Source: Perognathus longimembris pacificus
Lineage: Eukaryota; Chordata; Mammalia; Rodentia; Heteromyidae
Direction: 5' to 3'
Assembly: GCF_023159225.1 (NCBI RefSeq)
Contig: NC_063166.1
Coordinates: forward strand, 72,356,575 to 72,420,574
Length of the DNA stretch: 64,000 bases
The translations under genes and the position numbers were made by a program. Within the stretch, counting starts at the first letter, position 1; each line of letters opens with the position of its first letter. The notes beneath the pieces were generated by a model. The model was not told where the DNA came from and did no database searches. It was given only the letters and a program-made list of their open reading frames with translations. This document shows positions 43,411 to 53,785 of the stretch, one piece after another.

Positions 43411-44282
43411 ATTATAATTTTAAGCTGAAGCTATACTGTCCCTTGGCACCATGCTACAGGTGCCTTATAACCCATGATACCTCAGGTTCTTTTTCCCGCT
43501 ATGCCCCTTTCTGCAATATGGAAGCCAGTTTGAGTTCCTCTTAGTTCCTTCTTTCTCCTTTGTTTGTTGGATTCTAATGATTCAACTTCAATTTTTCAAC
43601 TTGTTTCAAATCCTTGACTCTCATGAAACTACTTTCATATGAAAAGTTCATAAGCATTGAATGATTTAATTATGGAATTGTTGAATTACAGAATTTAGCT
43701 CTGAAATGCTTTCCATAAAGGGTATTTCCCCAGCTAAAGATGATTCTATTCTTTCTAATAATATTATTCTTTTAATCATTAATGACATTATATAGGATAA
43801 TGATGTATTACCTTAATAATATTTCATTTTCATGGTATGTATACAGGCCATTGGGGACAAAATTTTATAAATGTTATCATATTCTCAGATGGAAGATTCT
43901 CAGGTATTTTAATAAAAGACCATGTTGGCTTCCTATTACATTTCCTATTTTCATCAGGAAAATTATGGCTGTTTGCGATCATCATTGCCTCCTGGGAAGA
44001 AAACTCCTGTTAAAAGACATTATTATGTCTTTTTTTTATTCATCTTGATTCATTTAGCAATTCAGATATAGGTGTATGAATTGAGGTTGCAGAACTGCTC
44101 ATCATGACAAGGAGGAGCCTTTGAAGTGTGAAATCAGGAAAGAAAGGAGTGAAGAACATCAATAAAGGTAGAAGGGTAGGGAGAAGAGAAAAGGCAGTAG
44201 GCTTTGCTCTGGAAGGAGTACCATGTATGTGTGGGAGACTTCCTTTTGTTAGATAAGAAAGTATGAATCACTTAAAATTGTT
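43411..44282. other. unique AT-rich sequence
   Basis: No transposon recognised. The 88-codon frame at 43782 is AT-driven. Confidence 0.45.
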
Positions 44283-44375
44283 TGGGGTTGGAGGTGTGGC
44301 TCAGGTGGCAGAGCGCCAGTGAAAGTGAAAGTGTCAGATATCAAGTTGGAGTCCTAGTCTTGGACAAGAAAAAGA
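44283..44375 (+). mobile_element. lone dID/Geo-like tRNA-derived monomer
   Basis: GGGGTTGGAGGTGTGGCTCAG-GTGGCAGAGCGCC gives an A-box-like start, and TTGGAGTCCTAGTC a weak B-box-like end. It then passes into a purine tail. There is no B1 or IDL head. Confidence 0.6.
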
Positions 44376-44480
44376 TAGAAAGAGAGAGAATGAGGATAAA
44401 GAGAGAGAGAAGGAGAGAAAGGAGGGAAGGAGGGAGGTGGAAGAAGAGAAAGGAAGGAAGCAAGCAAGGAAGGAAGGAAA
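44376..44480. repeat. GA/GGAA-rich polypurine tract at a SINE tail
   Basis: GAAAGAGAGAGA, GGAGGGAAGGAGGG and AAGGAAGGAAGC blocks directly follow the tRNA-derived monomer. A Ser/Leu-rich minus-strand frame is an artefact. Confidence 0.9.
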
Positions 44481-45239
44481 CTGGCATTGCATGATCTGTT
44501 TGTGAATGCTTAATATAAAGCCAATGCATGAAAATGCTGAGTGAGTTCTGTGGTATGTTTGCTTCTTAATGTCTATGTGTGCTTTCATGAATGAAAAGAC
44601 TAATATACAGCCCATATTTAGTTTATTTGAAATCCGGAGTTAGAGATTAGAATGTACCATGGCATTTGGAGAAACTTTGGAGGGGGAGAGGGTCATAGCC
44701 TAGAGAAATGGAGATTAAGGAGAATCATGCTGGTGTCTCCAGGGTTAAGACGACACCTCCCACTGGTCCCTGGATTACATAAGAGCAGTGTAGCTCCTCC
44801 TTCTAGTAGAAGCAAAGTCTGGATGTCTTTCTGTGTCCAATTCTCCCTCCTTCTTCCTCTTGGGCTGCAGATGATACTGCAATTGTCCTGGGGCCTCTTG
44901 AGGAAGAAAGGAAGTAAAGCCTCAACCTACACATTTTAAAGGACTTTCTTTTTAATTGAGGAAAGATTGTGCAATGGGCCTCATTTCCAGCCTCCTGAGA
45001 GAGGAGCTCCTCCTTGATTGACTCAGGCAGGTTAGGAAGGCTAGATATTTCACAAATCAGCAGTAGAGTGAGAAGACCAGTGCAAACATGCTGTGGAGGA
45101 GGCAAACTAAAATGTTTCCATTCACTGATCCAATGGTATTCTTGGGAAAATAAACAGGGCAATGTTGAGTAACCCAGAGAAATATGAGCCACCTGAGCTC
45201 CCTCTCCTTATCAGACTTGCCTTTTAATGAAGAGAGAAA
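44481..45239. other. unique non-coding sequence
   Basis: 95- and 129-codon frames overlap on opposite strands at 44652-45192 with no family. No transposon recognised. Confidence 0.45.
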
Positions 45240-45420
45240 AAATATAGACATTTATCGAGTACTTACTGTGTACTAGGCCCCATAACAAGCATTTCACTAT
45301 AAGTAAAACTATGTCAGAACAGCCTATGTAGCATGTCTACCCCGCTGTACAGATGACAGCATTGAGGCTCAAGAAGGTGGCTGTCAAATACTCACATATG
45401 GCCAGTGTATTTGTCAAATG
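45240..45420 (-). mobile_element. MIR SINE, nearly complete
   Basis: ACATTTATCGAGTACTTACT-GTGTACTAGGCCCC, CTACCCCGCTGTACAGATGAC, AGCATTGAGGCTCAAGAAGG. Reverse-complement MIR including its 3' end. Confidence 0.9.
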
Positions 45421-45925
45421 TTGTGGAAGTGGCTTGCAAGTGATTGACTGGAAGATGTCAGGCTGGTAGCTACTGTATTGGTCTTCAAAGATAGAAAAGA
45501 TTTCTGTTTGTAGAAGATTCTAAAGGGGATTGATCTCTGGGAGAGAATAGCACATCTCAAAACAGTGGGAGAGAAAATTTGGAAGAGTAAGAGATTCAGT
45601 AGTGGTAAAATAGGACACAGGGACTCTAAGAACTAGGCAAAATTCCAACCTAAAACTCCTCCCTAAAGAGAAGAGAGTTCAAACCATATAGCAGAAAGGA
45701 TTGCCTTGGTCTCCAAGATTCAAGAGCAGATAGGTCAAAAGATGTTCAATGGGCAAAGCAGCTCCCTAAGTCAAGCTGAAGAAAGACCATAGCTGCATTT
45801 CAGACACTATGCATACAGATCGCGACCTACAGTCATCTTTGCCTCGGCTGGATAAGGGACTAGTATGATTGAGTCACTACTGACAGACAGGGAAGAGCTC
45901 TACCAAGTAGAAGCTGAGAACTAAA
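45421..45925. other. unique non-coding sequence
   Basis: No element recognised. Contains ATCGCGACC near 45819, one of few CpG pairs. Confidence 0.45.
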
Positions 45926-46215
45926 ACCTACAGCAGCCAGATTCAGTGGGTCTTTGTAATCTCAGCTATTGCAGTTTTGCCCAGGCAAAAACTTGGTGAG
46001 AGCCCATCCTAACCAATAAGATTGACATAATGGCATACACCTGTCATCCCAGTTAGGATAGGAAGCATACATACTATGATTGCAGTCCAGGACTGTCTGG
46101 ATAAAACCTTGAGATCCTGTTACAAAGGAAATGAACAAAAGAAGGGCTAGCAATATCGCTCAGGGAGTAGAATCCCTGCTTAACAAGCACAAAGGCCTGA
46201 GTTCAATTCCAAGTC
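45926..46215 (+). mobile_element. trimeric SINE: B1-like + B1-like + ID-like
   Basis: The first Alu-like unit is 45926-46018 (GATTCAGTGGGTCTTTGTAATCTCAGC). The second is 46021-46142 (GACATAATGGCATACACCTG-TCATCCCAG, ending AGATCCTGTTACAAAGG). The ID-like unit is 46143-46215 (GCAATATCGCTCAGGGAGTAG, GGCCTGAGTTCAATTCC). The three modules abut. Confidence 0.8.
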
Positions 46216-46854
46216 CTTCCAATAACATCAACAACTTAAAAGAGATATTTCTACCTATTTTTATGCTCTCATGCTGAATATGCACCTGTCTCTGTGTTTG
46301 TGCGTACATGGAAAGGACAGTTAAGTATGCTTTAACTCTTGATTGAATGGATTTCTGGCATATCTTGGATTCCAGTTTGGATACACAGTTCTCATGTGAA
46401 GACATCAGGTTGGAAACTGAGTCTTAGAGGGGATTTTGCATCCAATCTTCCTCTCCCACTCTGTGAGAATCCAACTTAAAACCCTGGCCACAATGAGATT
46501 TCTCCTCATGGGACTAAGAGATGCATTGGTGAGGGTTATAAAACCACTTTCTCAAATGCATGTTATAAATGTTATCTAGTTTGTTCATAATTATTCATAC
46601 TACTCTGGACTAAAAAGAAAAAGACTAAGTGCTGTAAGGAGCTAATAACCCAACAACCTCTGGATTTTCCCATCAATAACAACAGCAGAAATGTTTCCAT
46701 CAGCTCAGTCATCAGAACTAGCTCTTGAGATATCATGGTTGGTACTACATACACATAGTGTACCCCTAAGTGTGTCTGTACATTGGAAAATTATGCAGAT
46801 GCTTCTTGGAGAGGCAGGTAATTGCTGATTCACTAATGATCACATATTAGATTT
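46216..46854. other. unique or unrecognisable old sequence
   Basis: No secure assignment. The right part may be worn L1 leading into the next element. Confidence 0.4.
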
Positions 46855-47240
46855 GTTTGTATATGGAATCTACAATAGTCAAACTGAGAGAGGAAGAGAA
46901 TGAGATGATGATTCTCTGTGGCTGGGAGAAGGAGAGATGGGGAGATGTAGCTCAGAAAGCAAAAAAGCTTCACTTATGCAAGGTAAGTTTTGGTGATCTT
47001 ATTACACAGCAGAGCATTCATGACTAGCAATATTGTATTATATAGCTAAAGCTTGCTAGGAGAGCAAAATTGATGTTAAGTATTGTTACAGCATACACAC
47101 ACATGTTTATAACAGTAATAATGGGATCAGAAGGAAACTTTGATGATGGTGATAGCTTCATGTATATATAGATTTCTAAATTTATCATTATAAATACATT
47201 AAAACTTTCACATACCAATTATTCTTTAATAAAGTGATTT
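46855..47240 (+). mobile_element. ancient L1 3' region
   Basis: TATGGAATCTACAATAGTCA-AACTGAGAGAGG, GATGATTCTCTGTGGCTGGG and GATGGTGATAGCTTCATGTA, ending TTCTTTAATAAAG. This parallels old L1 (AGAGTAGTCAAATTCATAGAGACAG ... GAATGGTGGTTGCCAGGGGCTGGG ... TCAATAAAG). A weak ID-like scrap (GGAGATGTAGCTCAG) lies at about 46940. Confidence 0.65.
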
Positions 47241-48040
47241 TTAAAGACAAAGCCTATGCTCAAAATAAATGAATGTATTAATAAGTACATTGTAAGATAT
47301 CATGTTTTAATTCTGATTTTTACAGATTACTATACATTAAACTTCTAAGGAAACCAGGAAATATCTGAATACTGATTATGGATTTGATAAATTAATTTTG
47401 TAGGTATGGTAATGCAATTATGATAATATTTGAAAAGAGACGATCTAGTTTTTTAGAGATGAATATTAAACTATGTTACAAATATAGTGACTAATATCTT
47501 GGACAAGTTTTAAAATAACCTGGGAAATGGGCCAATGGACAGGATTCCAGATGAAAGTAGATTTGCCATAAATCTTTAATTGTAGCAGGTAGGTGAAGGG
47601 TATTGGAGGGTTCATTTTATTTTTTTAAGTTGAAAACTTCCAATGGTAAGTCACTAAAATGAGTGTTTAACAGGATATGTTCATTCCATGATCAGAAGCA
47701 CTGATGGATGGTTGGCATCTTTTGCTGTCAGTATGTTATAGAAACAGAAAATGTGTCTTCTAGCCAATTCTTGTCCCCATGGACAGATTCTTGTTATACT
47801 ATTCAAGAACAATTTTTAAGAAATAAAAATAGAAATAAACTGACAAGGGGAAAAATCATAAGCATTTCTCCTGTGCTCTGTTACTTGTCATGGTAAATTG
47901 TATTTTGAAAAAAAATTGGATTTACCCCCTTGATTTATTAAAATACATGAACTTTTAGTGTAGAAAGAAATGTTTAGTTTTTCTTTAAATTCATGTGATC
48001 ATTATAAAAGACTTCAGAAAAGAATCCATGTTTAACAAAG
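47241..48040. other. AT-rich unique sequence
   Basis: No element recognised. Confidence 0.45.
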
Positions 48041-48140
48041 TGCCATTGGGTGCAGTCATGGTAAGAGTTCTTAGAGCTTAGGATAAAGCTTACTGTAAAC
48101 TCCTTGTTTAGCATAAAAGCCCTGGATTAAAACCCCAGCA

Positions 48141-48141
<1 letters not shown>
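48041..48141 (+). mobile_element. ID-like monomer, diverged
   Basis: AAACTCCTTGTTTAGCATAA and AAGCCCTGGATTAAAACCCC-AGCAATAC match the second half of ID (CTTGCCTAGCATGC...GCCCTGGGTTCGATCCCCAGCAC). The first half is worn. The tail becomes a CA repeat. Confidence 0.65.

Positions 48142-48185
<44 letters not shown>
48142..48185. repeat. (CA)n microsatellite at an ID tail
   Basis: About 44 bp of AC repeat begin exactly at the ID 3' end (CAGCAATACACAC). Confidence 0.97.
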
Positions 48186-48187
<2 letters not shown>

Positions 48188-48212
48188 TAGCAATTAAAAT
48201 AAGTATGTACTG

Positions 48213-48320
48213 TTATTGGGCATGATGTTATATACCTGAAATCCCACTGAAGCAGGAGCATTGAATATTTGAGGCCAGTCTACGCTAAGTAACAATATTC
48301 TTGTCTCCAACAGGGGAATA
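48213..48320 (+). mobile_element. B1 monomer
   Basis: GGGCATGATGTTATATACCTG-AAATCCCACTGAAGC, ATTTGAGGCCAGTCTACGC and TATTCTTGTCTCCAAC. Complete though diverged. Confidence 0.85.
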
Positions 48321-48412
48321 AAAAGAAGAAAAGGAAAAAATGAAAAGAAAAGAAAGGAAAGGAAAGAGAAGGGCAGAGCTGAGAGGACAGGAGAGGAGAG
48401 GAAAGGTGAGTA
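48321..48412. repeat. purine-rich (GAAAA/GGAAA)n tract
   Basis: AAGAAGAAAAGGAAAAAATG, then GAAAGGAAAGGAAAGAG and GGAGAGGAGAGG, following the B1 tail. Confidence 0.9.
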
Positions 48413-50340
48413 AAGTTAAGTTTTCATATGAATTCTACTTTCTAGGATGCTGATTAGTTCTACATGAGAGCATAGTGGACTTTCTTAATAGGAAGGAGGA
48501 AGGGGCATGTGTTATGCTCTGGAAGGGACTAGTTAGGCTTGCTCAGGGAAGAAAGTAGTCATTGAAATCACTAAATCTCAGCAATAAAGCAAAGCCTAGC
48601 ATCCTCTGGCTCAGGGTTGCTATTTAAGAGTCTTTTTGCAGGGGTTGGAAACAGTGAACTCTTAGGAGAGTTCTCTTCATTCTCTCATTGTCATACTCAT
48701 TCAGCAAAGAGGCTGGATATTCAAAGACTTCTCAGCATACAGGCCTTGTGGAGGAGGATTGGACTGGAGAGCCATGGTGTTTTCCTGCATGGTATTATAC
48801 AAAGCATCAATGAGGAGAACAGAAGCCAGCCAGGCAATCAGGCCTTAGGCAATACATATGAATCTAGCATGACTAGGTCCCTATGAATAGCTGGCTATGA
48901 ATTTTCTCTCACTGTCATGTATGCTGATCCCCATATAGAATGGGAACTATGGGAACTATTTCCTAAACCCATTTTCTTGGTAAATAGACATTCTCTTCAA
49001 CTGACTCTCCATTATCCTAGGATTGGGCAAGGCTGAGGATGCTAGTGCACCACAGTCAGTTCCCACAAATGTGCTGGGAGCAAGTAGAAGGGTGAAATTT
49101 TTTTGTGTGATTTTATTTCTGGCCTATGGAAAATTGCAAGAAACTATAGCCTATAAGGTGAGATATGATCTCTTTGCTAGAGAGTTTAGAGCTGAGCCTG
49201 AAGCTAATGCCCTGGACCAACAGACATTGACCTTCAGGGTCAAAGTTTCTCTGAGTCAAGGAGCCTCAAATGCTGCAGTATACACTCTACACTTCTCTCT
49301 GTTTACTTATCTGATGGAGCTGTTCTCTTGGAAAGCTGTGTTATTCCTGTAATGCAAAGTGACAGAGAAAATAAAAACACCCAGCTGAGAAAAAGCCACA
49401 ATGTTAATGTGAAACACAAACTTTCTGTTCATCTGAATCTTAGTTTATTTTAAAACAGAACCATAACGGCTCAGATCCTAGAGATTGGGAGGGGCTGTTG
49501 CTACAGCTGTCCTGTTCTCAGATCCTTCCCTGATGTGCCTTCTGGTCTTAATCCTTAGCACTTTTCCCAGGAGCAAAGGTGGTATGATGTGGGTTTGCCC
49601 TCCCCTTGTATGGCATCAAGACCAGGAGATGAGCAAGTTCTTGAATTTATAGTACATCAGCTTGAAACTAATGTCACAGTGCCCTCCCCACTAACCTTGA
49701 AGTCCCTCTGGCTGAATAAAAGCTTGGCCAGAGTTCCCCCAGGATCTTTGTTCTGGATGAAAATGGCTTTTTGTGTTCCATCTGAACCAAGTTTGGGGTC
49801 TAATCCCAAAAACTCTCACAGCTGGCACTGAGAAACATCTGGTTGGCATCTTCCATACCCTGTGTTTCCTGGTTTGCCCATATTTTTTGGAATTGACTCC
49901 ATTTTCTTAAGTTTTCTTTTAAATTTGGAATGTTTTCTGAACAGTATTATCCATATAAGAATTTTAGCAATATAAAGCCCCAGGGAAAGCCCTGCTATGT
50001 AGGCTGTTTCCTGTCCTCATTCCACCCCAAAACTGGAAAAACAAGAGCCCATGGTGGAAAATGAAGAGAAGCAGTCCAAGTTCTAGAAGAAAAGCAGGAA
50101 ATTATCCCAGAGAGGGTTTCATGAATCAAGAGAGGTAAACAATGTCAAATTACACCTCTGTAAGAAGACAGTTCAAAAAAGCATCCACCAGGTTAAAAAA
50201 ATGATGACCTTAACTGAGTGGGGCAATGATGGCCAAACACAAAATTCAATAAATTGCAAGGAAGAAGGCATGGTAGCAAAGAGAAAGGAAATCTTCTAAA
50301 AGGATTTGCTTCGGAGTACTAGGTCCCGATTTGGGGTACA
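48413..50340. other. mostly unique non-coding sequence
   Basis: Frames of 89, 109 and 80 codons on the plus strand show no family. 49440-49840 contains GAATAAAAGCTTGG at 49715 with an LTR-like feel, but I cannot define ends or family. Confidence 0.4.
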
Positions 50341-50344
50341 CAGA

Positions 50345-50420
50345 AGAACCCGTTGGAGAGCATTAAAAAAACATACCTGTGAGGATCCATCCCAAAAATT
50401 CTGGTTTAGCTAAATTCTTG
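50345..50420 (+). mobile_element. MER5-type transposon fragment
   Basis: GGAGAGCATTAAAAAAACATAC, ATCCATCCCAAAAATTCTGG and TTTAGCTAAATTC echo the MER5 middle (GGAGGGCTTGTTAAAACACAG...CCCCACCCCCAGAGTTTCTGATTCAG). Confidence 0.5.
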
Positions 50421-51050
50421 GTTTCCTCCCCCCCCATAATCATTTTTCATTATCTTTATGTAGTTGTACTATGGCACTTCAGTGTAACCTGTCAGTTTAT
50501 AAGGACAGTGAATCTTGATCAATGGCACCCTTTTCATCATTCTCCTCCTCAGCTATCCTAATCCCTCTCATTCCTCAAGTCACATGGATACCTCAAATAT
50601 AGGAACTGTATTTTCCCACCCGATTATGGTCTTTTGAAGGGCCACATTTTGAACAGGTGAGCCAAGAGCATAGCCTGCACCATTGAGGGTTTTTACCTAG
50701 TGGTTTCTAACTCATGACAATGGGGTTAGGCTGTCTTCCAAGACACCTTTGTGAAGCAAAAATCAGAGAGCCTAAGTAGAATTGTCAGCTTAGCTAATCA
50801 CCTCCCCTTCAGAGTATAAGAAATGGTAAAGGGGGAAATCCTTTCCCTACCCTGAAGCATGATCCCGAATGTACTGGCAATGGAAGCATGGAAGCAGAAA
50901 TGAGGTATTTTGGGGAAGGTGATATGATGGACAATAAAAACTAGAGAAAACATTGACTTAGGAGGGAAACCTGAGCCTAACCAACCCACATGAGTCTGCA
51001 TGAGCTTATGAAACTTTAGGGACACCTCATTCCAAAGCTTTCCCTTTCAA
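50421..51050. other. unique non-coding sequence
   Basis: No element recognised. A short C-run lies at about 50428-50436. Confidence 0.45.
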
Positions 51051-51054
51051 TCTT

Positions 51055-51738
51055 GTGTGACAGAAAGACAAAGGTCAAGGCATCTGGCAGTTGTGAGAAC
51101 CCAAGGAGTGGAAGTCGGGCCCCATGCTGACATCACTGCCACACCCCTTCTGTGGGAGCAGGGTGGAGAGATGCAGAGAAAGGAAGGCAGTAAGAGACAC
51201 CTCCTGAAGAGGACCAGTGCCCCAGGAGAGCAGGCTTGCAGACAGGAGAGGCCTGAGCTCAGCCTGCACAGGAGTGGAGAAGCCCTAGTCCCAGACTGCA
51301 GAGCAAAGAGGCCTGTGGAGGAGACGGAGGGCTACTGAGAGGCCTGTGGAGCACCGAGGCCTGTGGAGGAGACTGAGGGCTACTGAGAGGCCTTCAGAGA
51401 TCACAGAGGCCTATGGAGAACAGAGGGCTGTGGAGAGCTGAGAGGCCTGCAGAAAACTGAGAGATCTTAGGAGGAGCCTCAGGCCTACCAAGAGGCCTGT
51501 GGAGAATAGAAGCCTGCAGAGTGCCGAGAGGCCTGTGGAGAACAGAGGCCTGGGGACAGCCGAGAGGCCTAAGGGAGAGGCCTGTGGATAGCTGTGAGGC
51601 CTGTGGAGAAGCCTGTGGAAAGGAGATACCTATGGAGCTGCAGCTGCTCCTAGCTCTGGGGTATTCCAGATGAAGGCAGTTGCAGACTGACGAATAAAAC
51701 TTCTTTGTCACCTTTAACCTTTTCTCACTCTCAGGACA
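51055..51738 (+). mobile_element. LTR-like unit of unknown family with internal minisatellite
   Basis: Features suggesting an LTR: a TGTGACAG start after AATCTTG, a GC-rich U3-like body, a single AATAAA at 51693-51698 in GACGAATAAAACTTCTTTG, then a pyrimidine-rich R/U5-like tail reaching GGACA. No matching target duplication was found, so the edges are guesses. A 153-codon minus-strand frame is generated by the repeat array. Confidence 0.45.
51305..51625. repeat. GGCCTGTGGAG minisatellite
   Basis: About 14 variants of GAGGCCTGTGGAG(A/G)A separated by short variable spacers. At the left there are two longer units of 48-50 bp (51309-51356 and 51357-51406) that share GAGGGCTACTGAGAGGCC. Composition is unlike the AT-rich surroundings. 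Confidence 0.93.
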
Positions 51739-52599
51739 TTTGAAAGTCATCTGAAAGTGTTGTGCTAGAGAACACATAAATTCAGGCTGGGTCAAACCAG
51801 TGAGCCAAGGAAACTGACACTCAAGCAAACAGTGGTGGCCTACTTGGAAAGGCATGGATGCTATGGAAAAGTAGATGCTCTAGGAGCAAGAACAGACTGC
51901 CTGTGGGAGTGAGCAGTTAGCCAATGGAAGAATGGCGAGTCCCAGGCAACTCTGGTGGGCACTGGATCTTCTCTGTGGATCTTTTACTTCCTTTGCAATT
52001 GGGTGTGTCTTGAGTCTTACAGCAGCAGATTAAAACTACCATATCACCAGCTCTTACCATTATTTGGTTTGTGACTGTAGGAAATTATGTATTATTGAAA
52101 GGACTGAGGTTTTGTATAAAGATAAGATGTCCAAGACAAAACAAATTCAGTGACATAAAAAGTATGACATAATGAAGAGTATCCTTCTCTCTCTACTATG
52201 CACTTAATTCTATTTGTTACCCATAACCAATAGTCATATTTAGGGGAGAGATATTTTTCTGTGTGATGTATGCATAGACAAATTAGTATGCTTGTAAGTC
52301 AACTTTTAAAGTAAAAACTAGATCACCACATAATAGTGTGGTAAGTAAGAAATATGTGATGTATGATATATGTTCCAGCTGTATAGGAAACTGAGAAGAT
52401 AAGTCTTGGTTGTTGTTTTTTTTAAATGATGAAGGAAAATGGTGGTTTGGGGGATGGAGAATGATGAGGAAGAATCCTAGGCAGACAGAGTCACTTTCTG
52501 TAAAGATGGACAAAGAATCAACACATTTTATAGTAATGATCCTACTTGAGAATGGATGGATGGCTAAAGAGGCTATCCTTAAATAAGAATTTAAGTTTT
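51739..52599. other. AT-rich unique sequence
   Basis: No element recognised. The 144-codon minus-strand frame (52283-52717) is long for chance but has no family signature. Confidence 0.45.
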
Positions 52600-52710
52600 G
52601 CTCACTGCCTTCTGGGAAAGTGTCTGGCACATGTTGGGGAAACAGTACAAATATTTGCTTAGTGATGAGATCCAGTAATGAATGCATGAAAGAATGATGT
52701 GAATCCGAAA
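52600..52710 (+). mobile_element. L2 or MIR 3'-end fragment
   Basis: AAAGTGTCTGGCACATGTTGG, ACAAATATTTGCTTAGTGATG and GTAATGAATGCATGAAAGAATG parallel the shared LINE/SINE ending GTGCCTGGCACATAGTAGG..AATAAATATTTGTTGAATGAATG. Confidence 0.65.
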
Positions 52711-52935
52711 GGAACAAGTAGCTAACAGTAGGGCTGACACATTAGGAAATAAAACTCCTGCCATGTGGATCAGACATCATCAACTTTCCATGCATTAGGC
52801 GAAAATGCAAAGACCTCTACTCTTTTCTACCCATCTAAACCATGGCTAAGAGACTTTGTACATAGAAGAAAGCTTTGCCTATTTCTGGAGTATCTTTGTT
52901 CACTGCTTGATTCTATTGTATGGAGTTTTCCTAAG

Positions 52936-52994
52936 TCTCTGTCTCTGTGTCTGTCTTTCTGTCTCTCTGTCTGTGTCTATGTCTGTCTCTGTAG
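52936..52994. repeat. (TCTG/TC)n simple repeat
   Basis: TCTCTGTCTCTGTGTCTGTC and TTTCTGTCTCTCTGTCTGTG. A plus-strand frame of Ser/Leu/Cys/Val over it is an artefact. Confidence 0.9.
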
Positions 52995-53534
52995 TGTTCC
53001 AGAGGGAAACCATGGTCAGCTAGTAAGACTTTAGTAACTTCTTACCTGCTTGTTTCTGCACTGGGACCACTCATTCCTTGTAGCACCTAATGTGAGAACT
53101 GTGAGGAGCTCCAGCCCCTTTGCCTCTGGATGTATTTGCGAGTAGTTATTTGACCTTTTAATTTGTTCTACCATCTGTTTATTGCCAAACCATAGATTTC
53201 ATTTACCTATTATTTGGAAGTCATAAAATTGATGAATAAAGTGGCTTCATTTTAATAGTTTGTTTAGATAGTGGTAAAAGTAAAAGTTGTATTGTGAGAA
53301 CACTGGTATGTCCTGGCTCCCTCATCTACCCATCTAAGAGTGAAGGAAGGATGCCTCCTACCTCTATCACTCTCACACCCATCATTGCACATATTCCTCC
53401 ACTTCCAATAAGAATGAGCATTTTCTTTTTTATGATGCGATAGTCTGGATGGACCAAAAGGGACAAAGTAGGGAATGACCCTGGACACTCATCTAGTCCT
53501 CAGAACAGAGTCTCACCCTCTAGCCTTTATATTC

Positions 53535-53670
53535 TTGTTACTTCAAGTGGGATCCACATCACCTGGGAGTTTGTTGGACCTTCAGAATTGCTGTATTGAG
53601 TCAGACTTCAGTTTAAGAAGCTTCCCCATGTTTCCATGTCCAATAAGATTTAGAAGAACTGGTCTATATC
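53535..53670 (-). mobile_element. MER5-type hAT transposon relic
   Basis: CAAGTGGGATCCACATCACC-TGGGAGTTTGTTGGACC, AATTGCTGTATTGAGTCAGAC parallel reverse-complement MER5 (GCATCACCTGGGAACTTGTTAGAAATGC...CCTACTGAATCAGAAAC). Ends are worn. Confidence 0.82.
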
Positions 53671-53734
53671 ACTCAACAAAAGAAAGTGAAGAACAAAATA
53701 GTCAACCAACATTAGTGCTGTGAGTAGGCAGGAT

Positions 53735-53785
53735 ATGCAGGAAGGAAGGAAAAAGGAAAGGGAAAGGAAAGGAGAGAAAAGCAAA
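53735..53785. repeat. (GGAAA)n purine tract
   Basis: GGAAGGAAGGAAAAAGGAAAG, then GGAAAGGAAAGG. Confidence 0.9.

Noticed and set aside
46930..46980. ID-like A box (GGAGATGTAGCTCAGAAAGC)
   Set aside because: No B box or tail. It lies inside an old L1 3' region and is probably coincidence or a scrap.
51394..51855. 153-codon minus-strand frame with repeated LHRPLG-like units
   Set aside because: It is the antisense translation of the GGCCTGTGGAG minisatellite. The repeat explains both the openness and the protein periodicity.
52283..52717. 144-codon minus-strand frame
   Set aside because: Overlaps an L2/MIR-type fragment at its start and has no recognisable domain.
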